From: Penicillium oxalicum
Lineage: Eukaryota > Ascomycota > Eurotiomycetes > Eurotiales > Aspergillaceae
Length of the DNA stretch: 64,000 nt
Direction of reading: 5' to 3'
Assembly: GCF_001723175.1 (NCBI RefSeq)
Contig: NC_064650.1
Location: 4,154,001 to 4,218,000, forward strand
Of this stretch, positions 11,706 through 21,065 are shown one piece after another. The translations under genes were made by a program, and so were the position numbers. Positions within the stretch are counted from its first letter, which is position 1, and every line of letters starts with the position of its first letter. The notes under the pieces were generated by a model. It worked only from the letters and a program-made list of their open reading frames with translations, was not told the DNA's origin and ran no database searches.

Positions 11706-14700
11706 ATGTCTCCGGACCGTCCTTCTGTGAACGCTGTGCCCGCTACCTCTTCACACCCCACCATGGCCACCACAACCATCAAAGTGGATGGCATGACTTG
11801 CGGTGCCTGCACCTCCGCCGTGGAGGGAGCTTTCAAGGGAGTAGATGGTGTCGGCGAAGTTGCTGTCAGCCTCATCATGGGCCGCGCGGTGGTTCAACAC
11901 GATCCATCAATACTCGCGCCCGCCAAGGTCGCCGAGTTGATTGAGGACTGCGGCTTCGACGCGGAAGTCTTGTCCACCGAAGAGTCTCAAAGGCCCATGA
12001 GACCATCGAGCTTGGAGAGCCCTGGACCGCGGCTTACGACGACTACACTTGCTGTTGAGGGTATGACCTGCGGCGCATGCACGTCGGCGGTGGAAAGCGG
12101 ACTTCAAGACGCCCCAGGTGTCGTCTCCGTGAGCGTTTCTCTACTTTCCGAGCGTGCTGTGGTGGAACATGATGAGGGGGTCATCAACCCTGAGCAAATC
12201 GCAGAGCTCATAGAAGATCGCGGATTCGGCGCGCGAGTAGTGGAAACGAAATCGGTCCCGGCCACGTCTCAAACCTCGACCGAGCAGGCTAGTCCGGCGG
12301 GAGACAGCCCCGGCCATCTAGTCACTACGATCGCCATCGGCGGCATGACCTGCGGGGCTTGTACATCCAGTGTGCAGAACGCCGTCGCTAATGCTGACGG
12401 TGTGATTCAATTCAACATCAGTCTGTTGGCAGAGCGCGCTGTCATTGTACATGACTTATCCAAAGTTTCAGCCCATGCACTGACGACCATGGTCGAAGAT
12501 GCCGGGTTTGATGCCTCCGTCGTTTCATCTGAAGTACAGGAACCTTTGTCAAAAAAGAAGCAGCAGCTGAACCTGAGCATCTACGGTTTGCGGGATGCCG
12601 CTTCGGCTGCGGCATTAGAAGAGACCCTACTAGGTCGGCCTGGTGTCCAGTCGGCATCAGTCAAGTTGGCGACATCACGTTTACAGATCTCATTTGATAC
12701 ATCCGTTATCGGCATTCGATCTGTATTTGAGATCATCGAGAGTGCCGGGTACAACGCCTTAATTTCCGACACCGATGACAAGAACGCGCAATTAGAATCG
12801 TTGTCGAAAACGAAAGAAATTCAGGAATGGCGGCGCGCATTCCTCACGTCCGTATCTTTCGCCGTGCCGGTCTTTTTTCTGAACATGATATTTCCAATGT
12901 ATCTGCGCGCCATTGATTTTGGCAAGTTTCAGGTCATTCAAGGTCTCTACTTGGGTGACTTGATCTGTCTCGGCCTCACAATCCCTGTGCAATTCGGGAT
13001 TGGTCGACGCTTCTATGTCACCAGCTATAAGTCACTGCGGCACAAATCGCCGACCATGGATGTGCTCGTCATGCTGGGCACTTCTGCAGCCTTCTTCTAC
13101 AGTTGCTTTACGATGCTCATGGCTTTTCTCAGCGAGCCTCACAATCGTCCAAGTACCGTATTTGACACCAGCACGATGCTAATCACCTTCATCACGCTCG
13201 GCAGGTGGCTTGAGAATCGGGCCAAAGGACAAACTTCGGCGGCTCTTTCCCGACTGATGTCGTTGGCTCCGTCCATGACAACCATCTACGAGGATCCCAT
13301 TGCGGCCGAGAAGCTTGCGGACGAGTGGAATTCCGCAGAAAGCCCTATGCAGCCAGAATCCAAGTTGGCTGACGATGCTGCTGCGGTTAATCAAAAGATC
13401 ATTCCAACCGAGCTCATTCAAGTTGGAGACATTGTGATCCTCCGTCCCGGCGACAAAGTTCCCGCCGATGGTGTGGTCATTCGGGGCGAGAGCTACGTTG
13501 ACGAAAGTATGATTACAGGAGAAGCGCTTCCTATCCACAAGAAGAAAAGAAGCCATATCGTCGCGGGTACGGTCAACGGCACGGGTGCCATTGACTTCAA
13601 GGTGATTCGGGCTGGCAAGGACACCCAGTTGAGTCAGATCGTCAAGCTCGTCCAGGACGCTCAGACGAGTCGCGCTCCGATTCAACGCATGGCTGATCTC
13701 GTCGCTGGATATTTTGTCCCAGCGATCATCGCCCTTGGCTTGACGACTTTCTTTGGCTGGATGTTTCTCAGCCACGTTTTATCTAATCCGCCCAAGATCT
13801 TCCAAATGGAAGGTAGTGGCGGTCGAGTCATGGTTTGTCTGAAGCTATGCATCTCAGTCGTCGTTTTCGCCTGCCCATGTGCTCTTGGCCTCAGCACCCC
13901 GACCGCTGTCATGGTGGGAACAGGTGTCGGCGCTGAACACGGTATCCTTGTCAAGGGCGGTGCGGTGCTCGAAGCAGCCACCAAGGTCAATCATGTTGTG
14001 TTCGACAAGACAGGCACGCTGACCACAGGACGCATGAGTGTAGCTCAAGTCAAGATGGAGCCCCATTGGACTGCGAATGACTGGCGACGACGGTTGTGGT
14101 GGCTGGTTGTCGGACTCGCGGAAATGGGCAGTGAACATCCAATTGGCCGGGCTATTCTCGCCGAGGCTCATTCTGAAGTTGGCCAGGCAGGACAAGATGG
14201 GCTACCTGGTAGTGTGGGAGACTTCGATACCTGTGTCGGCCAAGGTATCTCTGCCGTAGTCGAGCCCGCATCCAGCGTGGAACGAGTCCGCTACCATGTT
14301 TTGTTGGGCAATGCGACTTTCTTGCGATCACGGGACGTCTCCGTACCCGCCGCGGCTGACCCCGACTCTGTCGATGCTGGCGTAGAGTCCGCTGCGTCAA
14401 CATCGAAACCCACTGCCGAGCCTTCTGGCATTACCCATATCCACGTCGCGATCGACAACCGCTACGCTGGAAGAATTTCCTTGCGGGATAGTGTCAAAGA
14501 CTCGTCTGTCGCCGCGATCGCCGCTCTTCACCGCATGGGCATTGCAACATCCATGGTCACTGGAGATACATTGTCAACAGCACTTTCTATTGCCGCAGCG
14601 GTTGGGATTCCCTCTTCTGCGGTTCATGCATCTGCTTCGCCTTCAGACAAGCGTTCCATCATCTCCACGCTTCAACTCAACGGCGACCGTGTCGCAATGG

Positions 14701-15293
14701 TAGGCGACGGAATCAACGACTCCCCTGCGCTGGCCACTGCCTCCGTCGGTATTGCCTTGGCCTCAGGAACAGACGTGGCCATGGAGGCAGCCGATATCGT
14801 TTTGATGCGCCCTGACGACTTGCTTTCCGTTCCCGCGAGTCTGTCGCTATCTCGCACGGTCTTCAATCGCATCAAACTTAATCTCATTTGGGCGTGTCTC
14901 TACAACGTCATTGGTTTGCCTTTCGCCATGGGTCTCTTCCTCCCGTTTACAGGGTTTATGCTCCCTCCAATGGCCGCTGGCGCTGCCATGGCCATGTCCA
15001 GCGTTTCGGTTGTCGTGAGCAGCTTGCTCTTGAAACTCTGGCGTCGTCCGTCTTGGATGCAGGTTGAGCGACTGGAAAAGGAAGTGGCTTCAGGTGCCAT
15101 TCCTGCCAATGGAGTATCCCGTAAGACCGGCTGGTGGACGCCCGCCACCATTCTCTCTGATCACCCCCAGTCACTACGTCGCCGTATTCAGGGTGGACTG
15201 GCGTCGCTATGGTCCATTGTCTCTGGCAGACAGACTACCATCCGTGAGGATGACGGCTATGTCCCGTTACAAACCGTCGAACCCCCTGTTTAA
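11706..15293 (+). CDS. ccc2: Cu(+)-transporting P1B-type ATPase, Ccc2-like
   Basis: One intronless frame of 1195 aa. Three heavy-metal-associated domains each carry GMTCGACTS-type copper sites (Cys pairs near residues 32/35, about 120 and about 215). A fourth HMA-like repeat near 285-355 lacks the Cys pair. The catalytic core follows: membrane helices, the actuator loop (MITGEALPI), the membrane copper site CPCALG (near 723), the phosphorylation motif DKTGTLT (near 767), the SEHPIGRA nucleotide-binding motif and the hinge GDGINDSPAL (near 1000). Such pumps load copper into the late Golgi for cuproenzymes such as laccases and multicopper oxidases; in Aspergillus the Ccc2-type gene affects conidial pigment. 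A copper-detoxifying plasma-membrane paralogue also exists in Aspergillus, so the choice between the two is an inference. A second ATG at 11763 is possible. It is divergent from csn7. Confidence 0.9.
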   Translation: MSPDRPSVNAVPATSSHPTMATTTIKVDGMTCGACTSAVEGAFKGVDGVGEVAVSLIMGRAVVQHDPSILAPAKVAELIEDCGFDAEVLSTEESQRPMRPSSLESPGPRLTTTTLAVEGMTCGACTSAVESGLQDAPGVVSVSVSLLSERAVVEHDEGVINPEQIAELIEDRGFGARVVETKSVPATSQTSTEQASPAGDSPGHLVTTIAIGGMTCGACTSSVQNAVANADGVIQFNISLLAERAVIVHDLSKVSAHALTTMVEDAGFDASVVSSEVQEPLSKKKQQLNLSIYGLRDAASAAALEETLLGRPGVQSASVKLATSRLQISFDTSVIGIRSVFEIIESAGYNALISDTDDKNAQLESLSKTKEIQEWRRAFLTSVSFAVPVFFLNMIFPMYLRAIDFGKFQVIQGLYLGDLICLGLTIPVQFGIGRRFYVTSYKSLRHKSPTMDVLVMLGTSAAFFYSCFTMLMAFLSEPHNRPSTVFDTSTMLITFITLGRWLENRAKGQTSAALSRLMSLAPSMTTIYEDPIAAEKLADEWNSAESPMQPESKLADDAAAVNQKIIPTELIQVGDIVILRPGDKVPADGVVIRGESYVDESMITGEALPIHKKKRSHIVAGTVNGTGAIDFKVIRAGKDTQLSQIVKLVQDAQTSRAPIQRMADLVAGYFVPAIIALGLTTFFGWMFLSHVLSNPPKIFQMEGSGGRVMVCLKLCISVVVFACPCALGLSTPTAVMVGTGVGAEHGILVKGGAVLEAATKVNHVVFDKTGTLTTGRMSVAQVKMEPHWTANDWRRRLWWLVVGLAEMGSEHPIGRAILAEAHSEVGQAGQDGLPGSVGDFDTCVGQGISAVVEPASSVERVRYHVLLGNATFLRSRDVSVPAAADPDSVDAGVESAASTSKPTAEPSGITHIHVAIDNRYAGRISLRDSVKDSSVAAIAALHRMGIATSMVTGDTLSTALSIAAAVGIPSSAVHASASPSDKRSIISTLQLNGDRVAMVGDGINDSPALATASVGIALASGTDVAMEAADIVLMRPDDLLSVPASLSLSRTVFNRIKLNLIWACLYNVIGLPFAMGLFLPFTGFMLPPMAAGAAMAMSSVSVVVSSLLLKLWRRPSWMQVERLEKEVASGAIPANGVSRKTGWWTPATILSDHPQSLRRRIQGGLASLWSIVSGRQTTIREDDGYVPLQTVEPPV

Positions 15294-15913
15294 TGCGGAT
15301 GAATGCAATAGATGAACGAACCATAACAAGCTCATCTTGGGAGCTGTTTATTGCCGGGACATTTTCCGTGGCCCCCTTTTTCCTTCTTACACGACCATGT
15401 TGACTTTATTGAGCTGGATTTCTCAATTATGGGCGTCGTGTTTGGAGCTGAGTTTTTTTTTTAGCGGATCTACTTTTAGATCTTGATACCTCTTATGCAC
15501 ATCAGTAGTTTTCATGTATATTCGCATCGAGGCAAAGCTCCTGAGTGATCTGTTACGAAACCGAAGTGTTCTCCATTTGTTCTCCCCTGTCTTTGACGTG
15601 CTTATTGAAAATAATAAATTTTTCCAACCCAAAAAAGGTTACATGCTCTTCCCAAGGAGTGGTTTCCATTCAATATCGTCGGAGACTGCGGTAAAAAGCC
15701 TAGCTGCTTCAAAAGATTCGTCTATGGAATCCTCCAAGACACAGCTCTTTCCACGGGGGCGAGGGTTGGAGGACTCCAGGCCTAATAGACACGACTGGCT
15801 CAGCACATGCTTTCTGAAAAGACGCTTTGGTGTCCAAAAACGACCCACGACCACCCGAAGTCGATCAGAGCCGTGTCCCAGGGCACATCCTCGACTTGTC
15901 ATAGTAAACATTT
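15294..15913. other. Convergent 3' intergenic region
   Basis: About 620 bp between the stop codons of the copper ATPase and the aminopeptidase gene. It is AT-richer than the flanking genes, with T-rich stretches that fit 3' UTRs. No gene is seen. Confidence 0.5.
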
Positions 15914-17112
15914 CTATGCGCCAAAGTCTTGGCTTGCATATTGATCGCAGACTTCGATCAACTTGACGCAAGTCTCGGGAGCCTGTGTATTGCAGGGTCA
16001 TTCCTGAGCATAAGCCTCGTGTCTGATTTAAAATTGGGACAAAAAAAAACGCGCAAAAGATACAATAGAGACTCGTACCGTTGGCATGTGGCCTGAAGAA
16101 AGCCAGATCAGTTGTAATTGAGGCAACTCTCGTTGAAGGCCCCATGCTGCTTTAGGAGGAGTGACCATATCATGCCTACCCTGGAGAATGGTCCCTTTTA
16201 TCGAAAATGTCAATCACGGCCTGGGTGATATGCTATCGAAGCTCGTAGGAATCAGAGACCAACCTGGGATATGACGAATTTTGGCCAGATTCTCCTCTTT
16301 CAAAATCTGGCCATCTTCCAGCCAGAAGTTGTTCAACATGTAGTGAGCCTCGAGAAGCGCATGCGGCACGGACCACGCTTCGTTGTCCAGCATGTCAAAG
16401 TCGGGAGTTTCCGTAAGAGACCAGCCGATACTGAGATCCCATCTGTTCCATGCCCGCGCGGTTTCACTGCGTGTCGTGGGATCATCCGACAAGAGTCGTT
16501 TATAGTAATTTGTCTTGAGATCCCCGCGCTCTTCTTCCGGTAAGAAAGTGACAAAGGCATCGTAAGCTTCCGGGAAGAGGTTGGCCACACCCTGAGGGCT
16601 ATGGAACCATTCGGTTTCTCGCCTTTGAGCAGTGAAGATGCCAAAAGTGACCAGTGAGCCTACCAGGTGTGGATAGGCCTGGGCGTAGAGCAGGGCAAGA
16701 GTGGACCCCCAGGAACCTCCAAAGACCATGTGCCATTTGGGGATCTTTAAATGAGCTCGAAGTGTCTCGAGATCGGCCACCAAGTATGGCGTACTATTCT
16801 CCCGAAGTTCAAGCAGAGGTCGAGATTTCCCAGTGCCGCGTTGATCAAAGAGAATTACACGATAGACTTGGGGGTTGAAATAGACAGTGTTGGCTTTGCT
16901 GGTGTGGCCTCCAGGGCCACCATGAAGATAGAGGACTGGAGAACATTCCCAAGTCAGGAGCCAGATTCACTCATGTCGCGAGAAGAGAGAAGAGAGATTG
17001 ATCTACCTGGCTTTCCATCCGGCTGTCCATATTGTTCGTAGTGAAGGTGATGGATCGAACCGACTGGCAGCATGCCTTGGTCGAAGGGGTCCGAGTGCTC
17101 GTAGCCAGTCAT
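15914..17112 (-). CDS. Prolyl iminopeptidase-like alpha/beta hydrolase
   Basis: Four exons (17112-17007, 16935-16264, 16194-16079, 15982-15914; introns 71, 69 and 96 nt) encode 320 aa, the normal size for prolyl iminopeptidases (family S33). Visible landmarks are the oxyanion-hole motif LHGGPGG, the RVILFDQRGTGKS strand-turn, the nucleophile elbow GGSWGS, and a late Asp (QGRHDMV) and His (SSGHM) placed to complete the Ser-Asp-His triad. The conserved TARAWNRWDLSIG cap segment also fits. The enzyme would release N-terminal Pro from peptides in the cytosol; there is no signal peptide. The last two exons are needed to supply the Asp and His, so the long second exon alone would look truncated. 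The final exon ends ICDQYASQ-like (VCDQYASQDFGA). Confident at family level. Confidence 0.9.
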
Positions 17113-17517
17113 GATTCAAGAACGGAACGTGCGACAGGAATTGAAGACCGTTCTACACGGAACAGAGAAAGGCTATGATGTAGATTCTGGCGTGGCTTAT
17201 GCCGAGAAGACGGTATACCTTCTGTCTTTATTCTCGAATGTTGGGAGTCGTTCGCAATATCACAGGGGCCTCCAGAGAGCTGGGACATTAACGAGACCCA
17301 AGACGTGGGTTTTATGAGTCACTTGACTGCGACATCTACCAATCAACTGCATGAGCCCCTGTCGTGTTAATGCATTGTAAGATGATAATCATCCGGCATA
17401 AAGCGGCAGCCTGGAGAGGAAGATCGTGATCGTTGTCAATGTCAGCAACCCCTCAGCACGCGCACTCGGGGGGGGATATAAACTGTCGGATCAGCGGCCG
17501 ATAGCTCGAAATACGCA
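17113..17517. promoter_or_regulatory. Upstream region of the iminopeptidase gene
   Basis: About 400 bp upstream of the minus-strand hydrolase. It includes a nine-G run near 17468-17476 followed by a GATATAAA element near 17475-17482 on the plus strand, which could serve as a TATA box for a plus-strand transcript starting near 17500. Confidence 0.4.
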
Positions 17518-17729
17518 ATGGCAACTCATGCAGCAGTCTCTATCATAGAGGGTGCAGGGCCCGTGAGTCTTGACTCTCTGTACGAGGCTGTGCGACGCTA
17601 ACTCGAAACTAGCTACAAAGCGTGGCCAGCATGAGCGGACCCGGCCATACACTAGTGGCCGCGTCCGGCGCCAGCACTGTTGAAGCCTTGAATTCAACGC
17701 TCACGAGTTTACCTCCTCCTCCCTGGTGA
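17518..17729 (+). CDS. Possible small spliced gene (53 aa), unrecognised
   Basis: A speculative model: exon 17518-17562, a 50-nt intron (GTGAGT donor, GCTAACTC branch-like site, CTAG acceptor) and exon 17613-17729. It would encode 53 aa rich in Ala, Ser and Gly, ending SLPPPPW. A TATA-like element lies about 36-43 bp upstream of the ATG. A second donor (GTGAAT) overlaps the stop codon, and other frames downstream stay open to 17914 or 17945, so the true product might be longer. I do not recognise the protein. The intron signals are good, but the short exons give little coding evidence, so confidence is low. Confidence 0.25.
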
Positions 17730-18012
17730 ATGATGACTCACAAGAGGCACAGTTTAGCGCCTACAATCACGTTGTTCTAGGCGATCAATCCCCTCAGAGG
17801 CTTCAAAGTGAATGCAGTATACCTTACATTCCCAGTGACGAATTCCAGGCATCGGTCGGCCGGCAAAGACCTTCAGAATGGCTCATGGATCGGGCAGACT
17901 CCCCTGGGATCTGATAGCCTCCAATCTGGAATGGCGTCTCGGTAGCTCAGACGCTTGCAAATGCAAAAGAACACGCCTACACTCTCGCATGAGAAGCACA
18001 CAAAGCGAGGAT

Positions 18013-19253
18013 ATGACGGCGTTCGCCAAAGCATTTGCAAAGGCCATAGACGAGGACGCAATTCGTGAGAGAGCGAAATACCCTCAATACGAGGCTCCTC
18101 ATCCTGAAGACATCATTATCGCAGAGAGCCTGGCCACGAGGATAGAACACGAGGCCGTTGAATGGTTGGTTGGAGATCAACGACAACCATTGAGACGCCG
18201 ATATGCAAAAGAGATGAGAAAGGCATCTGCATTTCTTATATTGCCAGGGAGCAACGGCTGCTACGACTTTGATCAAGTGAATGGCAAAGGATTTACTGCC
18301 CTGGAAGCGCTCAAGCTATTGATAATCCACAATGAAATGGAACCGGTTCTACGAGTGTGCGCACACAAGGATATCGCCCTGTTTGGATGGAAGGACGTCC
18401 GACCATGTTCTTGTGTCATGGTAAGTTGGCTGTCCCCTCCACCCCCAGTCATGTCCAATTGAGATTCTCACGCTGACAACTGACTCTGAAGGGATCGGAC
18501 AGCGGATGGGACAAGCTCTACGAGACGGTGCTACGCGTGTACCTTGTTCTCAACGTAGCCTATTGCTTTCCCCTTACCTGGGATCCGATGGCGGGAAAGA
18601 CGCCTGAGAACGATTATCGCCACTCCTCTTCATATCAGATTGCACTCAGGTGGTCTTGTACTCGGCCTCTCATGTCGCCAGTCATGTCCAATTTGTTCCA
18701 AAAATTCTACGGAATCTCCAATCACCACTTTTCCGGCATTCTAGGGGAAATCTGGGTGGACGACCCGGAGCGCTGGCGTGGGAAGCTGGAGATGACCGAC
18801 GACGGAGAGATGGAGCGGTTCCCTTATGGTCTTTTGCCTTTCGAGGACTTCATCACTCTGGAAGAACGCTTCCTTCCATACATGCCCAATGAGGTCGATT
18901 GTAGAAAAGTAGGGAGCATGCTGTGTCATTTCCTACCGCCAGAGTTGGCTCTGCAAACCATGGAACTGGCAGATTACAAAGGGGAAAGAGTGCTCCCAAT
19001 ACCTCACGACCCATTGCATCCACTAAACAAGAAGGTACTGGTTGACCAGCTCGATCATCTTTGGCAAATAATGGTTTGTTGTCAGATGGTAGTAAAGGAG
19101 ATTGGGTCAAAGACTCGCAACACACGTGGCTACAAACCCCTTGCCTGGGAAAAGGAAGTGCCGGACACTCTTGAGGGATTCTGGGGATCAAGGAACTGCG
19201 AGGACGGCGAGGACGACGAGGATGACGAAGATGAAGAGAACAGCGAGGACTGA
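18013..19253 (+). CDS. Unrecognised protein with acidic C-terminal tail
   Basis: Two exons (18013-18420, 18492-19253; intron 71 nt, GTAAGT...GAAG) encode about 389 aa. The frame is open from 17839 and an earlier ATG at 17878 would add 45 residues, but the sequence upstream of 18013 is Cys/Arg-rich and looks non-coding. The N-terminal half is helical and charged. The middle has aromatic-rich segments (YCFPLTWDPM, FPYGLLPFEDFITLEERFLP). The C-terminus is a run of Asp/Glu (about 18 of the last 22 residues). No signal peptide or membrane segment is seen. I do not recognise the family; it resembles the many lineage-specific proteins of filamentous fungi. It is convergent with psy4. Confidence 0.6.
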
Positions 19254-19464
19254 GTATAGCTACGATCCACGGCGCAGACAGGAGCAACGTGGCTTCATCT
19301 AAGCAGACTCTGTGTACCGAATTTTCAAACATTGCTCTCTGATTAACAAGTACGATAGCGCTGTAGGTCATGATTCGTGGCATAAACAATACAAGAAGCG
19401 GCTGATCAGACAAGATCCTAGAGGAGGGACATAGCAGGTTTGCTCATCTCTATTTCCCATCGGC

Positions 19465-20851
19465 CTACTCTTTACTTTCTTCTGCCTGAGAAGGCTCGTT
19501 ACCTGATTGGGGCACATCGCTGGTCTTCTGTTCCGTCTTGGTATCACCTTGGGAAGTCGCGTCATCGAGAGAGATATCCCCATCCTGATCAGTGGGGCTT
19601 GGTGCATCTTCCATGACGCTGGATCCCATAGCAGACGAGCTTGGAGCGCCATCTTGGCCGTCTTGCGCACCAAGCTCCACCTCGATACCCTTACCATCCT
19701 GTAGCCCTAGATCCTCAACGCCGAGAGTCGACGGACCTCGTGCGTGGGGAACTTCCTCGGACGGCTCAGTGGGCACAGATGCCAGACCTCGCCTCGGGAT
19801 CTCTACTCCCTCTTCTGCCAGTGGCTCTGGTATTTCGATCTCTTGTGGTGGCGGTGCGGTCGTATTTGCTGTGAGAAGGTAAGTCAAGATTTTCATCCAC
19901 CATGAATGCAACACAATTGTAAAAGTTTCAAACATACGGTCTTCGAGCATGCCACCGTCCTCTGCCGCGAAGGACGTACCACTCAGCCATGGAATAGGCG
20001 TAAGGAGCGCTCCGCCGAGCGACTCGTCGCTTCCTAAAGCAGAAGCATAGTCTGATGTCGAATAACCCCCTCCATTATCCAAAGAGACGGGAAGAATCCC
20101 ATTTCCTTGAGTTTCCGCGGTGCTAGATGCGCGGAGAGGGAAGACATCTGCGCCACTGGTCACAGATATGACTCGATCCACGGCACGGAGATAAGCAGGA
20201 AGAGTTTTGTAGTGGGCGGCCGGCCGAAGAATAAGCTCTGCGAGTCTTTGAACGGTATGAGGGGGCTTTTCGGTAAAGAACGTTTGAATAGAGGAGCGAA
20301 TGGATCCAAGCAGCTGCGCAAGAGGCGGCGGTAGAGTGCTGACGGTCTCTGAAGGCTCGGACGCTGGCTGTGAAGCTGACACAGGGTCATTCGACAAGGG
20401 CGATTCGCCGGTGGCGTTCTTCTGCTCACCAATCTGAGAATCTCTGGGTACGTCGCTCACTTGGTTGCTGTCGCTTTCGGGGGGCGGATTTGGCATTGGT
20501 TGCGGGGGACGTAGCTGCGCGCGAGAGCCTGGCGGCTCTTTGGGCATAGGGAATACATTGTGAATGTTCTGGACAGTCTGTTAGAAGTCGCCTCTAACAG
20601 TTCACATTCACATGGCATACAAAATCTAGCCGCTCGAGCAGGGGCTGCACGAGTTGCCTCCACTTCTCGCTAGATTTGAATCGTTATCAGCTTCGCGTCA
20701 TGCGCCGGGTCGGCCCTGTCCCCCCCAGGTTTGGACATACGGCTCAATGGACCCGCCATTGGCGAGCACTCTGAGAGCTTCTTCGTCTAGATCTGCAAGT
20801 CAGTCACGTCCACACCGCACGATCGAGAAACAGCTTCATACCTAGTGGCAT
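19465..20851 (-). CDS. psy4: Protein phosphatase 4 regulatory subunit 2 (Psy4/PPP4R2)
   Basis: Five exons (20851-20842, 20792-20741, 20669-20621, 20568-19938, 19868-19465) encode 381 aa. Exon 1 is only 10 nt, with start ATG CCA CTA G. The spliced N-terminus reads DLDEEALRVLANGGSIEP then EKWRQLVQPLLERLDF, the helical start of the PPP4R2 family. The core continues PHTVQRLAELILRPAAHYKT and KALPAYLRAVDRV-like helices, with Ser/Pro/Glu-rich disorder in between and after. PP4 with this subunit dephosphorylates phosphorylated H2A and Rad53-type targets during recovery from DNA damage. Intron 4 (19937-19869, GTATGT...CACAG) is 69 nt and stop-free, so it looks like coding sequence if not spliced; it would insert a hydrophobic stretch unlike its surroundings. 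The acceptor of intron 3 has a weaker alternative at 20577. It is divergent from ade2. Confidence 0.85.
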
Positions 20852-21065
20852 TCTCGCGCGCTAGCAAGCTGTAGGAAACAACAATCAAGAAGACAACCTT
20901 GGGCGGTGATCGCATATATCGCTGATTGGGTAGAGTGGGATCTTATCGATAGTGTCATGTGATTCTCCACGAATTTTCGGCGGGGCAGGCGATGACTCTT
21001 TTGGATGACTCCGGGGGTCCGCATACTTCCACTTTGCGTCAATCGTCAATTGCAAGCCCAAAATC
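20852..21065. promoter_or_regulatory. Divergent psy4/ade2 promoter with two TGACTC boxes
   Basis: Only 214 bp lie between the two start codons. Two TGACTC hexamers sit at 20993-20998 and 21006-21011, 55-73 bp before the ade2 ATG. TGACTC is the core bound by Gcn4/CpcA-type bZIP factors and, in yeast purine genes, by Bas1. Use of these sites here is an inference from their position. Confidence 0.6.
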
